Below, piece by piece: positions 27,801-39,779 of a DNA stretch of 64,000 nt. The stretch's first letter is position 1. Every line of letters begins with the position of its first letter. The DNA comes from Rhexocercosporidium sp. MPI-PUGE-AT-0058 (lineage: Eukaryota > Ascomycota > Leotiomycetes > Helotiales): assembly GCA_020746875.1 (NCBI GenBank), contig JAGTJL010000038.1:160803-224802 (forward strand), written 5' to 3'. Both the position numbers and the translations under genes were made by a program. The notes under the pieces were generated by a model. It was not told the DNA's origin. It ran no database searches and saw only the letters and a list, made by a program, of their open reading frames with translations.

Positions 27801-28444
27801 AGCCGCCGACAGACCTTTGCATGACGAGTCCTTAGGAGATCTGGGCTCGCCTTTAATTGCACATGTTAATCTAGTCCTATAGCTTGGCAGCTGTCTTCAT
27901 AATCGTCTCCATGCCAGTCTTGGCTACTTCTTATGGTCATCAGAGTGGCAGTGACACTCTATACTAAGGGCAAAAATCCGGAAAAACTCCACTCATCTTG
28001 TACTAATGCGACTTGATTCCAAATAACGTGATTATTCTAACGTTCCATCACCATCTGTTATATTTGTTTCTGCTGTCAAGAGTTTATATGGGTCTGTTTT
28101 ATTAATAGCTCAAGATGGCTCAGAGTTTTGATCATTCAAGAGGATTGAATTGATTTTGTCAGTTCAATTCACACGTTACATTTCTAATTATGCATATCAT
28201 AGCCTCAACCATAGCGAGCCTCCACTTATGCCCATATGGCCCTCCCTCTTAGCTCCTCATGCACGAGATTACAATACTACGATATTACACTTTTGCATCA
28301 CTTAATCGACTACTTCGCTGTACGTACGATTACAGAGTGATTCCAACTAATTTGCTATTTCGATTAACCAGGCTAGGTTGCAGATCCCTTGAAAGATGCT
28401 GGGGCCATACTAGGGAAATAGGAACCATTGTACTACCTGCTATT
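27801..28444. other. Intergenic, nothing recognised
   Basis: Ordinary composition, no supported gene. It includes the 3' side of the hevein-array gene. The open frame at 28259-28507 overlaps that gene's last exon on the other strand and looks spurious. Confidence 0.5.
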
Positions 28445-30209
28445 TCAGATACATCGTCCATAACTCTTCTGGCTGCGCCAATGTTAGTACTCCAAGCTCA
28501 GCGCTAGGATAGGAAAAAAGGGAACTTACCATCCAGAGCTACAGTGTGCTGTCGTTGTACCGCAGAATCCATTGGAACTGCAGCACTGGTTATTGAAAGC
28601 ACCTCCAGCACACGTCAAACCCCCCTTGGTTGAACCACAAGTCCCATCTGCCGACGGAATGCGCGTCATAAGACAAGCATTTGAAGATGATTTCTGACTG
28701 TTCAATTGTTAGCTGGATCGTCGACATCGACATCGCCGCCGAATCCGAACTCACCAGCCTACACCGCAGTGCGTCACCGTACCACCACAGAAACCTGCAC
28801 TCGAACAGCAATCCCCAAAAGTAGACCCGACACAGGTTTTCCCATTCTTTGATCCACATTCTCCGTTAATGGAGATGCTTCCAGATGAACCACTTGTGCA
28901 GGTCCCGAAAGTAGCCTGACAACCAGCGTTGCAGTGATCTGTCGATTTACCGCAAAAACCATTAGGAGAACAGCAATCTCCGAAAGTCGACCCTTTGCAG
29001 GTTTTTCCATTCTTGCCGCAGGCACCGTCAGTCGATATGTTTCCTGTGCCAGTGGTACAAGTTCCAAACTTCGTCTGGCAGCCGGCGCTGCAATGTGTGG
29101 AAGATGCGCCGCAGAATCCACTGGAGGAACAGCAGTCGCCAAAAGTTGATCCTTTGCACGTTTTGCCGTTCTTCGCACATAATCCATTAACTGAGACATC
29201 GTTTGACCCAGTGCAAGTTCCAGAGCCAGATTGACAACCAGCGGCCGCATCACAATGGGTCGTCGTTTTGCCACAGAAACCACTTGATGAACAACAATCA
29301 CCGAAGGTCGACCCTATGCAAGTCTTGCCATTCTTTCCACATGATCCGTCGGTCGAGACAGAATCCGAGCCGGTACAGGTTCCGAAGCCAGAGTTACATC
29401 CAGCGGCGGCGTCACAATGGCCTGTGGAGGTCCCACAGAAGCCACTCGACGAACAACAATCTCCGAACGTTGATCCTTTGCAGGTTTTCCCATTACTACC
29501 GCAAGATCCATCAGTGGAAATGCTGGTGTCTGTAGAAGTACAGTTTCCGAAGCCGGCCTGACATCCCGGCCCACAGTGAGCTATCGTCGCACCACAGAAG
29601 CCGCTGGTTGAGCAGCAATCTCCAAATGTCGAGCCGGGACAGATTTTCCCATTTGCGCCACATGAACCATCCGAGGAGACAGGACTTGCTGCAGAGCATG
29701 AGCCGAACAGACTTTGGCAGCCACTATCCACAGCGCAATGAGCAGCTGTATCGCCGCACCAACCACCAGACGAACAGCATGCGCCAAAACTTGTTCCAGT
29801 ACAGTTAAACTGTTTTGCTCCTCCGCAAGACCCATCTGTTGATGGGGATCCCGGCCCGGGCACAGGAGGCACAACTACAGGCGCATTGCAGTTACCGAAA
29901 GCAGGTTGACTACAACGTAATTAGCAACAGGCCAGCGAAGAGCATCCAAGGCTTTCAAAGGCAACTCTCGACAAAGAAGTTATCGACGTACCAACCAGTA
30001 CCACAGAACTTGGACGAACGACCGCAAAGCCCATCTGCGGAGCAGCATGCACCCCAAGATGGACTACAGACGAAGCCCTCTTTCCCTGCGCATGTCCCAT
30101 CCAGCGTTACTACACCAGTTTGCCATGGTGCAGGAGCAACAGTCGTCTGGCTCTGGCATATGGCAGTGATGGGTAAGAGCCATAGGAGGGGACCTGTGAA
30201 TACCTTCAT
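28445..30209 (-). CDS. Secreted nine-domain hevein-type chitin-binding (CBM18) protein
   Basis: I read four exons: 30209-29992, 29909-28755, 28697-28530, 28472-28445 (introns 82, 57 and 57 bp). They join in frame to 522 residues. The start MKVFTGPLLWLLPITAI gives a signal peptide. After it come nine hevein domains (about residues 36-520), each with the pattern C..C...CC....CG...HC..GC...FG.C. The inner ones share CKGSTFGDCCSSSGFCG almost exactly. The predicted role is binding chitin outside the cell; no catalytic domain is present. All three introns split the same Cys codon (TG|C) of a hevein unit, and the last exon completes domain nine with CQKSYGRCI. It is transcribed divergently from the chitinase gene. 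A TATA-like ATTTATATCA lies about 65 bp upstream. Function as an effector-like chitin shield is inference. Confidence 0.9.
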
Positions 30210-31345
30210 TTTGTGTCAGAAAAACGACGTGAAAGATTTGAAATAGACATTTGTATCAATGATACTCTTGTGATATAAATACTGCATAGATCTTTCCACC
30301 TATACATACGTTGTCACCGGGTCGCCGCTTCGGCCACTTTCCGAGGCATGCTCCTACCAAATGCAATCGAATTTGGGTTTGAACGTCCAGGCATTCTGAA
30401 AGGACCCCATGTGACAGCTTATTGCGGAGATTTCTCCCTTTTCGAATGTGTTTCCCTAGTCAAGGAAGAGTTTTTCATCAAGTTCGGTATATTCATATCA
30501 TGCTAAGATCAATATAATGGCCCGCTTCTGGGCTTCAAGGGCCCGGTATAGCTTTAAAAGTACCATGTAACTGGACAGAACAGACACAGAGCCTACAGGT
30601 GCTCCCATCCTTCCAGACTCTGACTTTGGGGTGGAACTTTGCTGCATGGGAGGCGGACATTAGGACCGACTAAATAGCCCGATCATGGTCTTGGCCTCGT
30701 CGCTGCACAGATGGTAGTATCCGCAATCCTATTTCTAGATGAAATCCCATCGGTTAAACGCCCATAGGGGTTTCATCGCCGGTATTAACGCGACTATACG
30801 GTCCGACTACTTTTATTGGCTGCGCTTAACATCGGGAATAAGCTTGAAAGTAAGGTTTAATCATGGGGCGGCCGCATTGCTACCCCCCTGCGATATCAGA
30901 CTTTTGAGAACGAAAGTGAAAAGCTCTATGCAATCAGTTTCTCATCTGGTTTGACGTAAGCCATCTAATCATGCATTAGGACTCGTCTGATTTAACTCGC
31001 TATTAAATTAAAGGCGATGGGGACCCGCCATACAGACCCAACATGGGTTGAATGTGGATTAGCTGTCCATCCCTGCTTGGTGATCCTCGTTTCTCCGTAC
31101 CTCGGTTTATTTTAAGATCCAAGAGGCAGAAAATATCTTGAACTGAGACCCTTATAATGTTGAATCCTACAAGGAGCACGTGTGATATTAGTCTTCGTCA
31201 CGGTACATATTTGGAAAAACTAGTTTTGAGAAATGAGTGGTATATAAAGACGCTCGGCTTCCTCGACACCGCTCATAGGACTCGATAGAAGCCCTTGACG
31301 CCAGTTTCTTGAGTCCCATTGCGAGATTGGTCTACTATCGCTATC
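30210..31345. promoter_or_regulatory. Shared divergent promoter region of the hevein-array and chitinase genes
   Basis: About 1.1 kb separates the two start codons. A TATA box TATATAAAGA at 31241-31250 lies about 70-100 bp before the possible chitinase starts. A TATA-like site on the minus strand (about 30271-30280) lies about 65 bp before the hevein start. Short open frames here have no support. Which regulators bind cannot be told by eye. Confidence 0.6.
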
Positions 31346-34300
31346 ATGCGGTCCTCATTCGTGCCAGTTATGATATCATGGAGCGTCGTCGGACTTTTCC
31401 TGACGTGTCTATCAGCTCTGATCCATGCGGAAGCAGATCCACATCGACTTATCGGCCGCAACATCAAACCACGCGAAGTTCCAGTCCCAAATGCGAACGT
31501 GAGACGTCAGAACGAATCAACCGTGACGGGTAAGATGAATTTATCTGCACCACGGCTGTACCATCATAAAATATGCACGTTCCACATTCTGACATCTTCC
31601 TTCTGTCAGATATCAATGTCGACCTCTCATGGCGTGATACCATCTATTTCAGTGCTACCCACCAGAACCCCGCGATGGCACCTCCAGCTCCCATGCCTGG
31701 CCTCGATAATTACACAACGGCCTCGACTCTCGGGATCAGTCCTCGAGGCATGGATTTCGCTTCTCTACAGCGACGTGATGGAGCGCTCCATTGTGACAAC
31801 GGCCCATGTGTGGATGGCAGGTATGTGTACACCTTTCTGAGCACCACCAGATCCTCCCCCAAGCTATCTTTTACTTTTCGAGTTTAAATTTCCGACACGG
31901 TGAACAGCTGCTGTAGCAAAGACGGCATATGCGGTTATGGACCAGACTTCTGCGGAAGTGGCTGCAGATCGCAGTGTGACGCAACAGCTATGTGTGGCGA
32001 GTTCAGTAAAGACGCAGACGTGCCATGCGGCATGAATCTCTGTTGTTCTGCTACAGGATGGTGTGGCGTGAGCATACCCCAAAAATATTATTTCGTCAAT
32101 CGAAACATAGCCCGCAGCCCACAGTCCACACAACTCATCTGCTCGGAGGCTAACAAATATGTAGACCACAGAAGTATACTGCAAAAACGCAGATCCAATT
32201 CATAATACACTACCATGCCAAGCTGGGTACGGAGGGTGTTCAATGTGAGTGACGACAAGGAAAGGGTGACGTCTGTTTCTTGATGACCTCCTTGCATTGC
32301 ATTGGCCACAGCCGTCTTGCATTTGTATTGAGACCATCTAGAACACAACTCTGACTTCAAAAATGTCTAGGTATCCAGCTCCAAAATGTGACCCAAGGAA
32401 GCATTCATCAAGTGGTCGTACTGTTGGCTATTATCAATCATGGAACGTACGCCAGCGGCAATGCAATACGAAAACCCCGAAGCAGCTCGACACTACTGGT
32501 TACACGCATTTGTTCTATTCATTCGCATTTATTGATCCAGTTACCTTTCACATCACAGCAGCACATGCCGATGATGAGGCAATGATGAAAGAATTCACGA
32601 GTCTGGCTAAGACTGGGCTACAGACGTGGATAGCAATTGGTGGATTCGACTTTAGTGACCCCGGACCAACACATACGACCTGGTGAGTTGAATAACTATT
32701 TCAATATGGTCACCCCTCATAAATGTCCTCTATCTTCGGACCTAGTCAATCTTGAATCATATCTGATATCTATGCTGCAGGAGTGATATGGTTTCAACCA
32801 AAGCAAATAGAGCTGCCTTTATCAGTTCCGTTGAAACCTATATGAAGTAAGTTGGCGCCGTCTAGCCATGTAAATTATCTGCCCGCCCCCACCCTCCCCC
32901 CCTCTGCAGCTAAATGACTGAAAATTTTACTCAGAACATATGGATTTCATGGGGTTGACTTGGATTGGGAGTACCCTGGAGAACCAAAGCGAGGAGGGAG
33001 AGAGATGACTGATACGAGAAATTTCGCCACGCTGGTGCGCGAAATGCGCGCAGCATGGGGCCAAAACTACGGTATCAGTGTAAGTCGGAGCTTCTAAATG
33101 CCTCTTCTTACACCCTGCAGTCTTTACTTTGCTACTTTCGGTTTTCGCACATTCGATTATGGAATATTCATTGGGTGCAGAGCTGACTGCTCGCTAAACT
33201 AGGTAACACTTGCTCCAGATTACTGGTACTTGCGCTGGTTCGACGCAAAGGCTATGGAGTCGAGCGTTGACTTTTTCGGATTTATGGCTTATGGTATGTG
33301 AGCAAACTTCTACATGAGATAAACCCAAGTCCACTCTAGATCTTCCGACTCAAGTTTACCCCAAGACAAGTTCCAACTTCTGGAGAAGCCCTCTAATTAT
33401 TCGAAATGCCGGCTAATCAATGATGAATACATTAGATCTCCACGGCTCCTGGGATACTGATGTCCTCACTCTTGGCTCAAAAGTACGAGGTCAGGCCGAC
33501 ATTCGCGACATCTCAAACAATACCACTCCATTATGGTTTGATGGACTTGATCCGGCTAAGATCAATTTCGGACTGGCGTTGTACGGTCGCGGATACACTC
33601 TTTCTGATCCTAGTTGCAATGGACTTCTATGTCCATTTGCTGGACCAAGCAAACCGGGGCCTTGTGTTGCTGAGCCTGGTGTTATGTCTCTCAGTGAAAT
33701 CAAGCAGGTCATCAAAAATCGTGACCTGAAGTCCGAGTTTCTTCACGATTCGATGATGAAGCAGATAACCTGGGATGACCAGTGGATCGGATACGATGAC
33801 GAGGAGACATGGGCAAACAAGAAAAGGTTTGCGAACAGTATGTGCTTTGGTACGTATAACTCTGCCCTCGATCTATTGGTGATTTGAGAACTGGAAATTT
33901 GAAGCTTTTGTACTTCGATTTTTAACCTAGAATATCAGGGAAGTCGGTTTACTAATTATTCCATTAGGAGGAACTATGATTTGGAGTATAGACTTTCAAG
34001 AGGAGGCCACTATGTCTGATACAGAGTATGTAATTCTGATCTCATATTTGTCCCAAGGGCTGGTCTAAGCTCTTTCCTATCTCGTTATCTGGTTACGGAT
34101 GTTGTTATTCCTGCGTTCAGGTACGCCACAAACTATGTAGGAGACTAATGGGAGACCAGGCCCGGAGATGGACAGACGCCCGGACCAATCATTGACCTCC
34201 CGAACAAAGGCACAGGGGGAAATGGAGGTCCAGATTCGGGTACAGGCGGCGATCAGCCTCTTCACGGGACTCCTTTTGCGGGCTTCACAGGCTGTACCAC

Positions 34301-35838
34301 CCGGCAAATCAAGAACATTGTAGAGACCTGGAACGACATAGAAGAACTTGTTCGAATACCAGCAACTTTAAATTTGGATCGAGGGACATCAGACTGGTGC
34401 CAAGGAATCTGTTCGCCTCAAACCGTGGAGACAAGAATATGGGGAAGAACTATCGGCTATAAAAGCCGTGTCAAAGATGCTTTGAAGATACGAGGTATGA
34501 ACGTTTCCCTCAATCTCCTTTCTTCTCACATTATTTAAACCTAACGGACAACAGAGGTCTTCAGCAACATTGCCTATATGGGCACAAGCGATCACATCAC
34601 AGGCCATATCCGAATATCATGCGTCGATGAGTTCATACCATCTGTTCCTTTTGGGGATCGTCCAAGATGCGCAGACAAGACTGATGGGAGGTCTACTGGC
34701 GCCTACGCCTTGTCAACTAGCACAAACTACCGTGATAACACGATTGTCGTCTGCGACGCGTTTCTTAATACAGATAGTCTCGCCGAGAGAGGATCGATTC
34801 TCAACAACTCTCCCGAAAAACGACATGACCCAGTTTGGATGTTTAGTAGAGCAGCCGTCATGCTCCATGAACTCACCCATCTTTCGGCTATATGTGGAGA
34901 TTACCCAAGTAAGACACCTCAGAGATCCGAAATCATTTGATTTTGCTAATGCCGATACAGCTAGCGTAATAGATCAAAAGGTGTATTGGTCAGATGCTGA
35001 TGGAGGAGCTCGCCAGAAAATCTACGGCATCAAGAAAGTCGAAAAGCTAGCAAGAATATTTCCAGAGCTGACGACAAAGAACGGTGAGCATTACTTTGAT
35101 CACTTTCTTCATAATAATGTAGCCATAAAGCTAATAGAAAATTCTAAGCCGACAATTATGCCTGGTACGCAACGGAAAAGTACTTCGAAGCTATCTATGG
35201 TACTCCCGATGCGCAACTAATCGGTCGAGATGAGGATATCATCAATGAACCGGACGACGACAACACGCCCCCCCCCGTCGACCCAGCCCCCCCAGCTACT
35301 CCTACCAAAGCTCTCAACATCATTCGTAAGTCTCAATTTTTTAGGTGCGCTTCCCAGCTTAAAGTAAGGGTACTCGTCGACGATCCAAGTATCAAAGCAT
35401 GTCAAAACTTATAAAGTAATCCCGTGGGACGTCATTTTGCTAACATTCCGAGTAGTGCAAGACCGCATGTACAATTCACAATCCAACTGGATAACCGATG
35501 AAATGACTTGGCGCTTCTACTCTGTGCCATACGGTACCGCATCTGAATGCAAAGATAACCCAGTGACTACAGCCGCGGCCGATAAATCTATCCTCTCGCA
35601 CAAAAACCCCCCATTTCCTGCTGGTACCTTCGACGTCAAGACCCAAGATGGAGATTGCCAGTATAAAAACGATGGAAATGGAAACCCAGGTGCATTGTGG
35701 TGTGGCGGGACAGGTCACAGCTGCAAAGCGCATGAAAATAAGGACAAAGCAGGTCGCGAGGTGATTTGCAAAAATCTCCCAATGAAGTCCGAGGACCGAA
35801 CCATCTTCCACCGCGCTGTTGTTGCATGCGAATGGTAG
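31346..35838 (+). CDS. Secreted CBM18-GH18 chitinase fused to a HExxH metallopeptidase-like domain
   Basis: Fifteen exons: 31346-31529, 31610-31820, 31908-32067, 32165-32244, 32371-32682, 32781-32846, 32935-33079, 33203-33293, 33436-33849, 33968-34025, 34160-34494, 34555-34908, 34961-35083, 35149-35325, 35456-35838. They sum to 1030 codons plus stop, in phase throughout. Signal peptide (MRSSFVPVMISW...), hevein/CBM18 region (~125-210), GH18 domain (~228-575) with GRTVGYYQSWN, GVDLDWEYP (catalytic Glu ~350) and FFGFMAYDLHGSW. Then a Gly/Pro linker (PGDGQTPGPI) leads to a second domain with HELTHL (zinc site, ~790-795), NADNYAWYATEKYF and a Cys-containing end (FHRAVVACEW). The GH18 part resembles subgroup C (killer-toxin-like) fungal chitinases, but no LysM is seen. 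The second domain resembles M35/Lys-specific metallopeptidases; the third zinc ligand is unclear. An earlier ATG at 31319 would add 9 residues. Confidence 0.85.
34026..34159 (+). other. Intron 10 with two in-phase-relevant acceptor sites
   Basis: The donor is GTATGT. Acceptor CAG at 34157-34159, preceded by branch-like GACTAAT (34143-34149), keeps the chitinase and peptidase parts in one frame. An earlier CAG at 34118-34120 would instead add eight residues (ending YVGD) and stop at TAA 34146-34148, giving a chitinase without the peptidase. The branch motif favours the later site. Confidence 0.6.
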
Positions 35839-36059
35839 GACAATAATATAATATCTGTATAGCTATCTTGGTCTTTAGGTTTCAATTCTTGTTAACGTGG
35901 TTTACCACCGAGTGGATCACTTCCCCCACCCTACCACTTCTTAAATTCAACATGCGTTTTTTCAACCATTTATTATGGAAATCCAAACCCAAGAATCACG
36001 AATAATTCTAGCTATCGAGGCTATTCGATCATAAAAAAAAAATAAGTAAATGCTCTGCC

Positions 36060-36318
36060 GCAAAGATCTACAAAGTACCATACACTACACTATCTCTCAG
36101 AATAGCTGGCCGAACCTATCGTCCCGATACGAAAGCCATTGCTATAAGTTGAAGGATACAGAAGAGGAGACGATTATTCGATATATACTCGACCTAGATT
36201 CTAGAGAATTTGCGCCCCGAGTAGCTAGTGTTGAAGATATGGTAAATCGAGCAGTTAGCCTGGCAGTCAGCGAAGGCCTCTGCTCATCTAGAATCGATCT
36301 TTTCTCGCTGTCAGGATA
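36060..36318 (+). pseudogene. Fragment of a pogo-type transposase N-terminus
   Basis: A frame from 36050 to 36319 includes KLKDTEEETIIRYILDLDSR followed by EFAPRVASVEDMVNRAV. It matches the helix-turn-helix (CENP-B/Tc5 type) region of Fot1/pogo transposases (typically YILDLDSRGFPPRLxDV). The frame ends without a catalytic domain and the sequence changes to an NLR remnant, so this is a truncated fragment. It sits about 0.2 kb after the chitinase gene, at the border of the AT-rich zone. Confidence 0.65.
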
Positions 36319-36319
36319 G

Positions 36320-37700
36320 GAAGGAGCAGCCTACGCAAGATGCTCTTGAGGTTAACTTGCAGCAAATGCTAGATGGATTTAGGGAGACTTTTATTATTCT
36401 TAATGCTTTAAACGAATGTAAAAAAAGAGAAGAACTCCTACTTCTATTAAAGAACTTTTCTTCTTAAGGCGCAAGAGAATTGAACGTTCTTGCTATAAGT
36501 CGGAGGGAGCGAGACATCGAAGAAACTCTCGAATTATTAATCACAAGCGAAATCTGCCTCTAGAGCGCTATTATCGATAACGATATCCGTACTTACTTTT
36601 TTAAACGATTTTAGAACGACTTAAAACTGAAACGGTAGTCTGCTAATATGCGAGGAGAAATTAACGATACTTTAATACAAGAAGTATAAGGAATATACGT
36701 CGAATATTTCTTATAAAATATTTTGTAGCAAACTAATATGATTTTTAAGGTTTCGTTAGGTTATATACTAACTAGACGTGCTATAGATATATTTAAAAGT
36801 AAACGCTTTACGGAGAGCATTAAAGTCTCTACCGAAAACATTAGAAAAAACTTATGCTCGTGTATTAGTTAGTATTAATAAGGATTACCGTTAAGATACA
36901 TTTTAAATCTTCTAATAGCTAATATATTTAGCTCGGCCACTTCGTATTAAAAAGGTAATCGAAGTTATCGCTATCAATACTAAACAATTACAATTCAATT
37001 CCGAAACCGACTTCCAGATCCTCGAGACTTGTTGATAATCTGCTTTAGTTTAATAATAATAATAATAATATTAGTAACAGCTGAGGGAAATAAAAGAGCC
37101 TTAAATAAGATAATAAAGCTCAGGTTAGCCTATTTCCCTATTAAATAATACTTAATTTCTAATCGTATTCGAAGTGGGTTAGCGTTCTAGTATAATATAT
37201 AATCAGGAGGAGACGAGGAAATAACGCAGTCGTATTTAACGTACCTTCTTTACTTTCAAAAGGGTATACTTACTTCAGTAAATCTTAATACGTTTCCATT
37301 AGCTCGGTATGCAGCGAAACACTAGTGTTATTATTTCCGAGCTATAAATAGTTCATACCAGGCGAGCAGGCTCGTTATACAACTTTTCTACGGAGACGCC
37401 TTTCAGAACTGGATTCGGCTCTATAACTTATACTCCCTATAAGGAGGAACCGATATGAAAGTGAACATTATAAGAATTGCCTCTCTATTATACTACACAT
37501 CACTGGAAGGTGTGTTTAAGCCAGTCTCACTATTGCCGCGCTGCTGGTCAACTTCCTCCCGACATCTATTACATGTAGAGGGAACACAACTATAACCCCG
37601 CCATTAGTCCACTATAACTTCCGCTTGCCGCAAACAAAACGAGGAACTAGTCTTAATTATTAGGTATTATCCCCTAGCGGTAGTTTATAAACTCAACTAA
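36320..37700 (+). pseudogene. RIP-degraded NACHT-ankyrin NLR (STAND) gene remnant
   Basis: On the plus strand, ETFIILNALNECKKREELL (about 36388-36450) is the Walker B region of fungal NACHT proteins (usually TFIVLDALDEC). It is followed by LNVLAISRRERDIEETLE, SAIIDNDIRTYF and LKSLPKTLEKTYARVL in order, then LARPLRIKKVIEVIAI and FPLARYAAKHY, all familiar segments of this family up to the start of the ankyrin part. Stops occur at positions where CAA, CAG or TGG codons would be expected, plus small frame changes. The N-terminal effector domain and most ankyrin repeats are missing. In fungi such proteins act in non-self recognition and cell death. This copy cannot be functional. Confidence 0.75.
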
Positions 37701-39779
37701 TTTGCCCCCGAAATGTTTAAACGCGCCCTCGAAACCCAGTCTCCCTCCTCCACTAGTTAATAATTATTAGATCGCATTATCGAGAATCGCATCTACCGAG
37801 CGCGTAATAAATTCATCGATATTATTAAGCCAGGCGACATCTATAACCTAATATCCTTATATTACAATAACAACCCTTATAATTTCTTTAAAAAGCCTAA
37901 AAAAAAGAATTATAATATTTACTTTTTTATTTAGTTTTGTATTAATAAGAAGATTAGTAAGAAATGAGACTGTTAAGTAGTTCGCGTGCTTTTATTGTCG
38001 TATTTAGCTTTCGGGGCTCAGGCTAAAATAAAATAAAAGTTTACTATTATATAATAAGTCTTTGTTAAGAGAAAAACAAATACTTATACTAATAATTTTC
38101 TTTTTAAATTTATTATTAAAAAACGAAAATTCTTATCCCTTATATTCAAACATATTCTCTTTTGTATAATAATCTTATCTTAAAATAATTACTTAATTCA
38201 AGATTTTCGAATAAATTAAAGGCCGAACACTTTTTAAGATAAAATTAATGAGTTTATTAAATAAACAGCGATAATATTTCTATAGTTAGCTAGTATATAT
38301 ATAGTTAAGGCGACTTAAGTTGTTATTTATTAATATCCTTTTTATAGCCTTAATAGGATCGATGTTTATACAAGGCTAATATTAATTAACTTAAATAAAT
38401 AAAAGCTAAAAGATTTATAACCCACTTTTATTTACGCTAAGTCTAAAAGTAAACTAGTACTAGCTTCTGACTATATGTCTTTTTTATTAAACATTATAAA
38501 AAACGCATTTAAAAAAGGCAAAAAGAATATTTATAATAAAGAGAATAATAATAAAATATTTTATAATTTCTATTAATTCTTTTAATTTATAAAAAAAGTA
38601 ACTGAATTATACGCTCGACAATAGCCTATTCGTGGTAGCTCATAATGATTTAAAACCTTATAATATAATATTTAACCAGGCCATAAACATTATGGCTTCT
38701 TTTGACTAGAAATGGAATTATGTCGTTCTTCAATTTTTTATATTCTTAAAGTGATTAATATATTAAGGCATTAATCTCCTGGCCCTTCCTTCGCTATATA
38801 CACGATACGTTGACAAATTAAATAGGTTTCGGCAAGCTATTAAAAACTAAGAGCTGAAATGTTTAATAAAGAAGTCCTGTTGTCGAACGAATAAACGAGA
38901 TTATATAATAATAAAGGTATTTTAGTTTAAGCTGCTTTAAATAATAAAACTAAAATAAACCATTTTATAGCACGATATCTCAATTAGTTCTTTTATAAAT
39001 AAAAGGATTTAGAAAATCGTATATAAAATTTTATAAAAAAGGACTTAACTCGACGGGCTATTATAAAGCGGAAGACTCGAGATTTTATAACATATTACGT
39101 AAAGTTAGAGTCTCTTAAGATTACAGACACCGCTGTTCCTATAATTAATATAAATATAAAAATGCTTTATACTTAAAAATAAATTCTCTCGAGATTTACT
39201 TTAAGTAGAAGCAGCTTTCTACTCGTAGCTAAAGCGTTATATATAATTTAGAAATACGCCCGTCGAAACCTTTCTACACGCTAATAATTTCAAATATTAT
39301 CTTTTAAAGTTTCGATACCTTTTAACTCTTTTATAACTTCGGCGCAATCTTCTTTTAGTTACGCAATCTTAAATTAATTGACCTCAAGGATATTTTTATA
39401 ATTAAAAGCAGGCTTTCTTTTATTTTTTCTACGCTTTTGTAAATTATTCTTAAAAACGATTAAGTAAAATCTTAAGTAGCATCGTTTATAATATCTAGCA
39501 AATACTAAATAATAGCTTATTTCGCTTATAACTTCTCGGCAATTTTATTTTTCCTTTTCTAAAGACTTTATAACTTTTTAATCCAAGCGTTTATAATTTT
39601 TCTAATTATTTTATATCTATACTTATTTAACTATAAAAATAAAACAAGACGCGGCTAAGACAAAAGGCGTCGAGATATCTTCTAAATAAAAAAGAGCTTA
39701 AGAAGAGTATATTTAATTATAAAATAACGGTACAAAGATAACGTATTCTGCTTACATTACTTGTCTTTGCTGAAAAGAA
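37701..39779. other. AT-rich degraded DNA, nothing recognised
   Basis: The first part (37700-37900) is of mixed composition and could encode further degraded protein (an open stretch DIIKPGDIYNLISLYYNN near 37815-37880), but I recognise no family. The rest is low complexity with stops in all frames. Confidence 0.4.

Noticed and set aside
28259..28507. 82-codon plus-strand frame
   Set aside because: Covers the last intron and exon of the hevein gene on the opposite strand, which has much stronger support.
28774..29574. Several long open frames on both strands within the hevein-array gene
   Set aside because: They are shadows caused by the repetitive, stop-poor DNA of the hevein units; the cysteine pattern fixes the true frame.
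34121..34148. In-frame TAA that seemed to be a nonsense mutation separating chitinase and peptidase domains
   Set aside because: Using the later acceptor at 34159 removes it from the mRNA and keeps phase, with a branch motif present, so a mutation need not be assumed.
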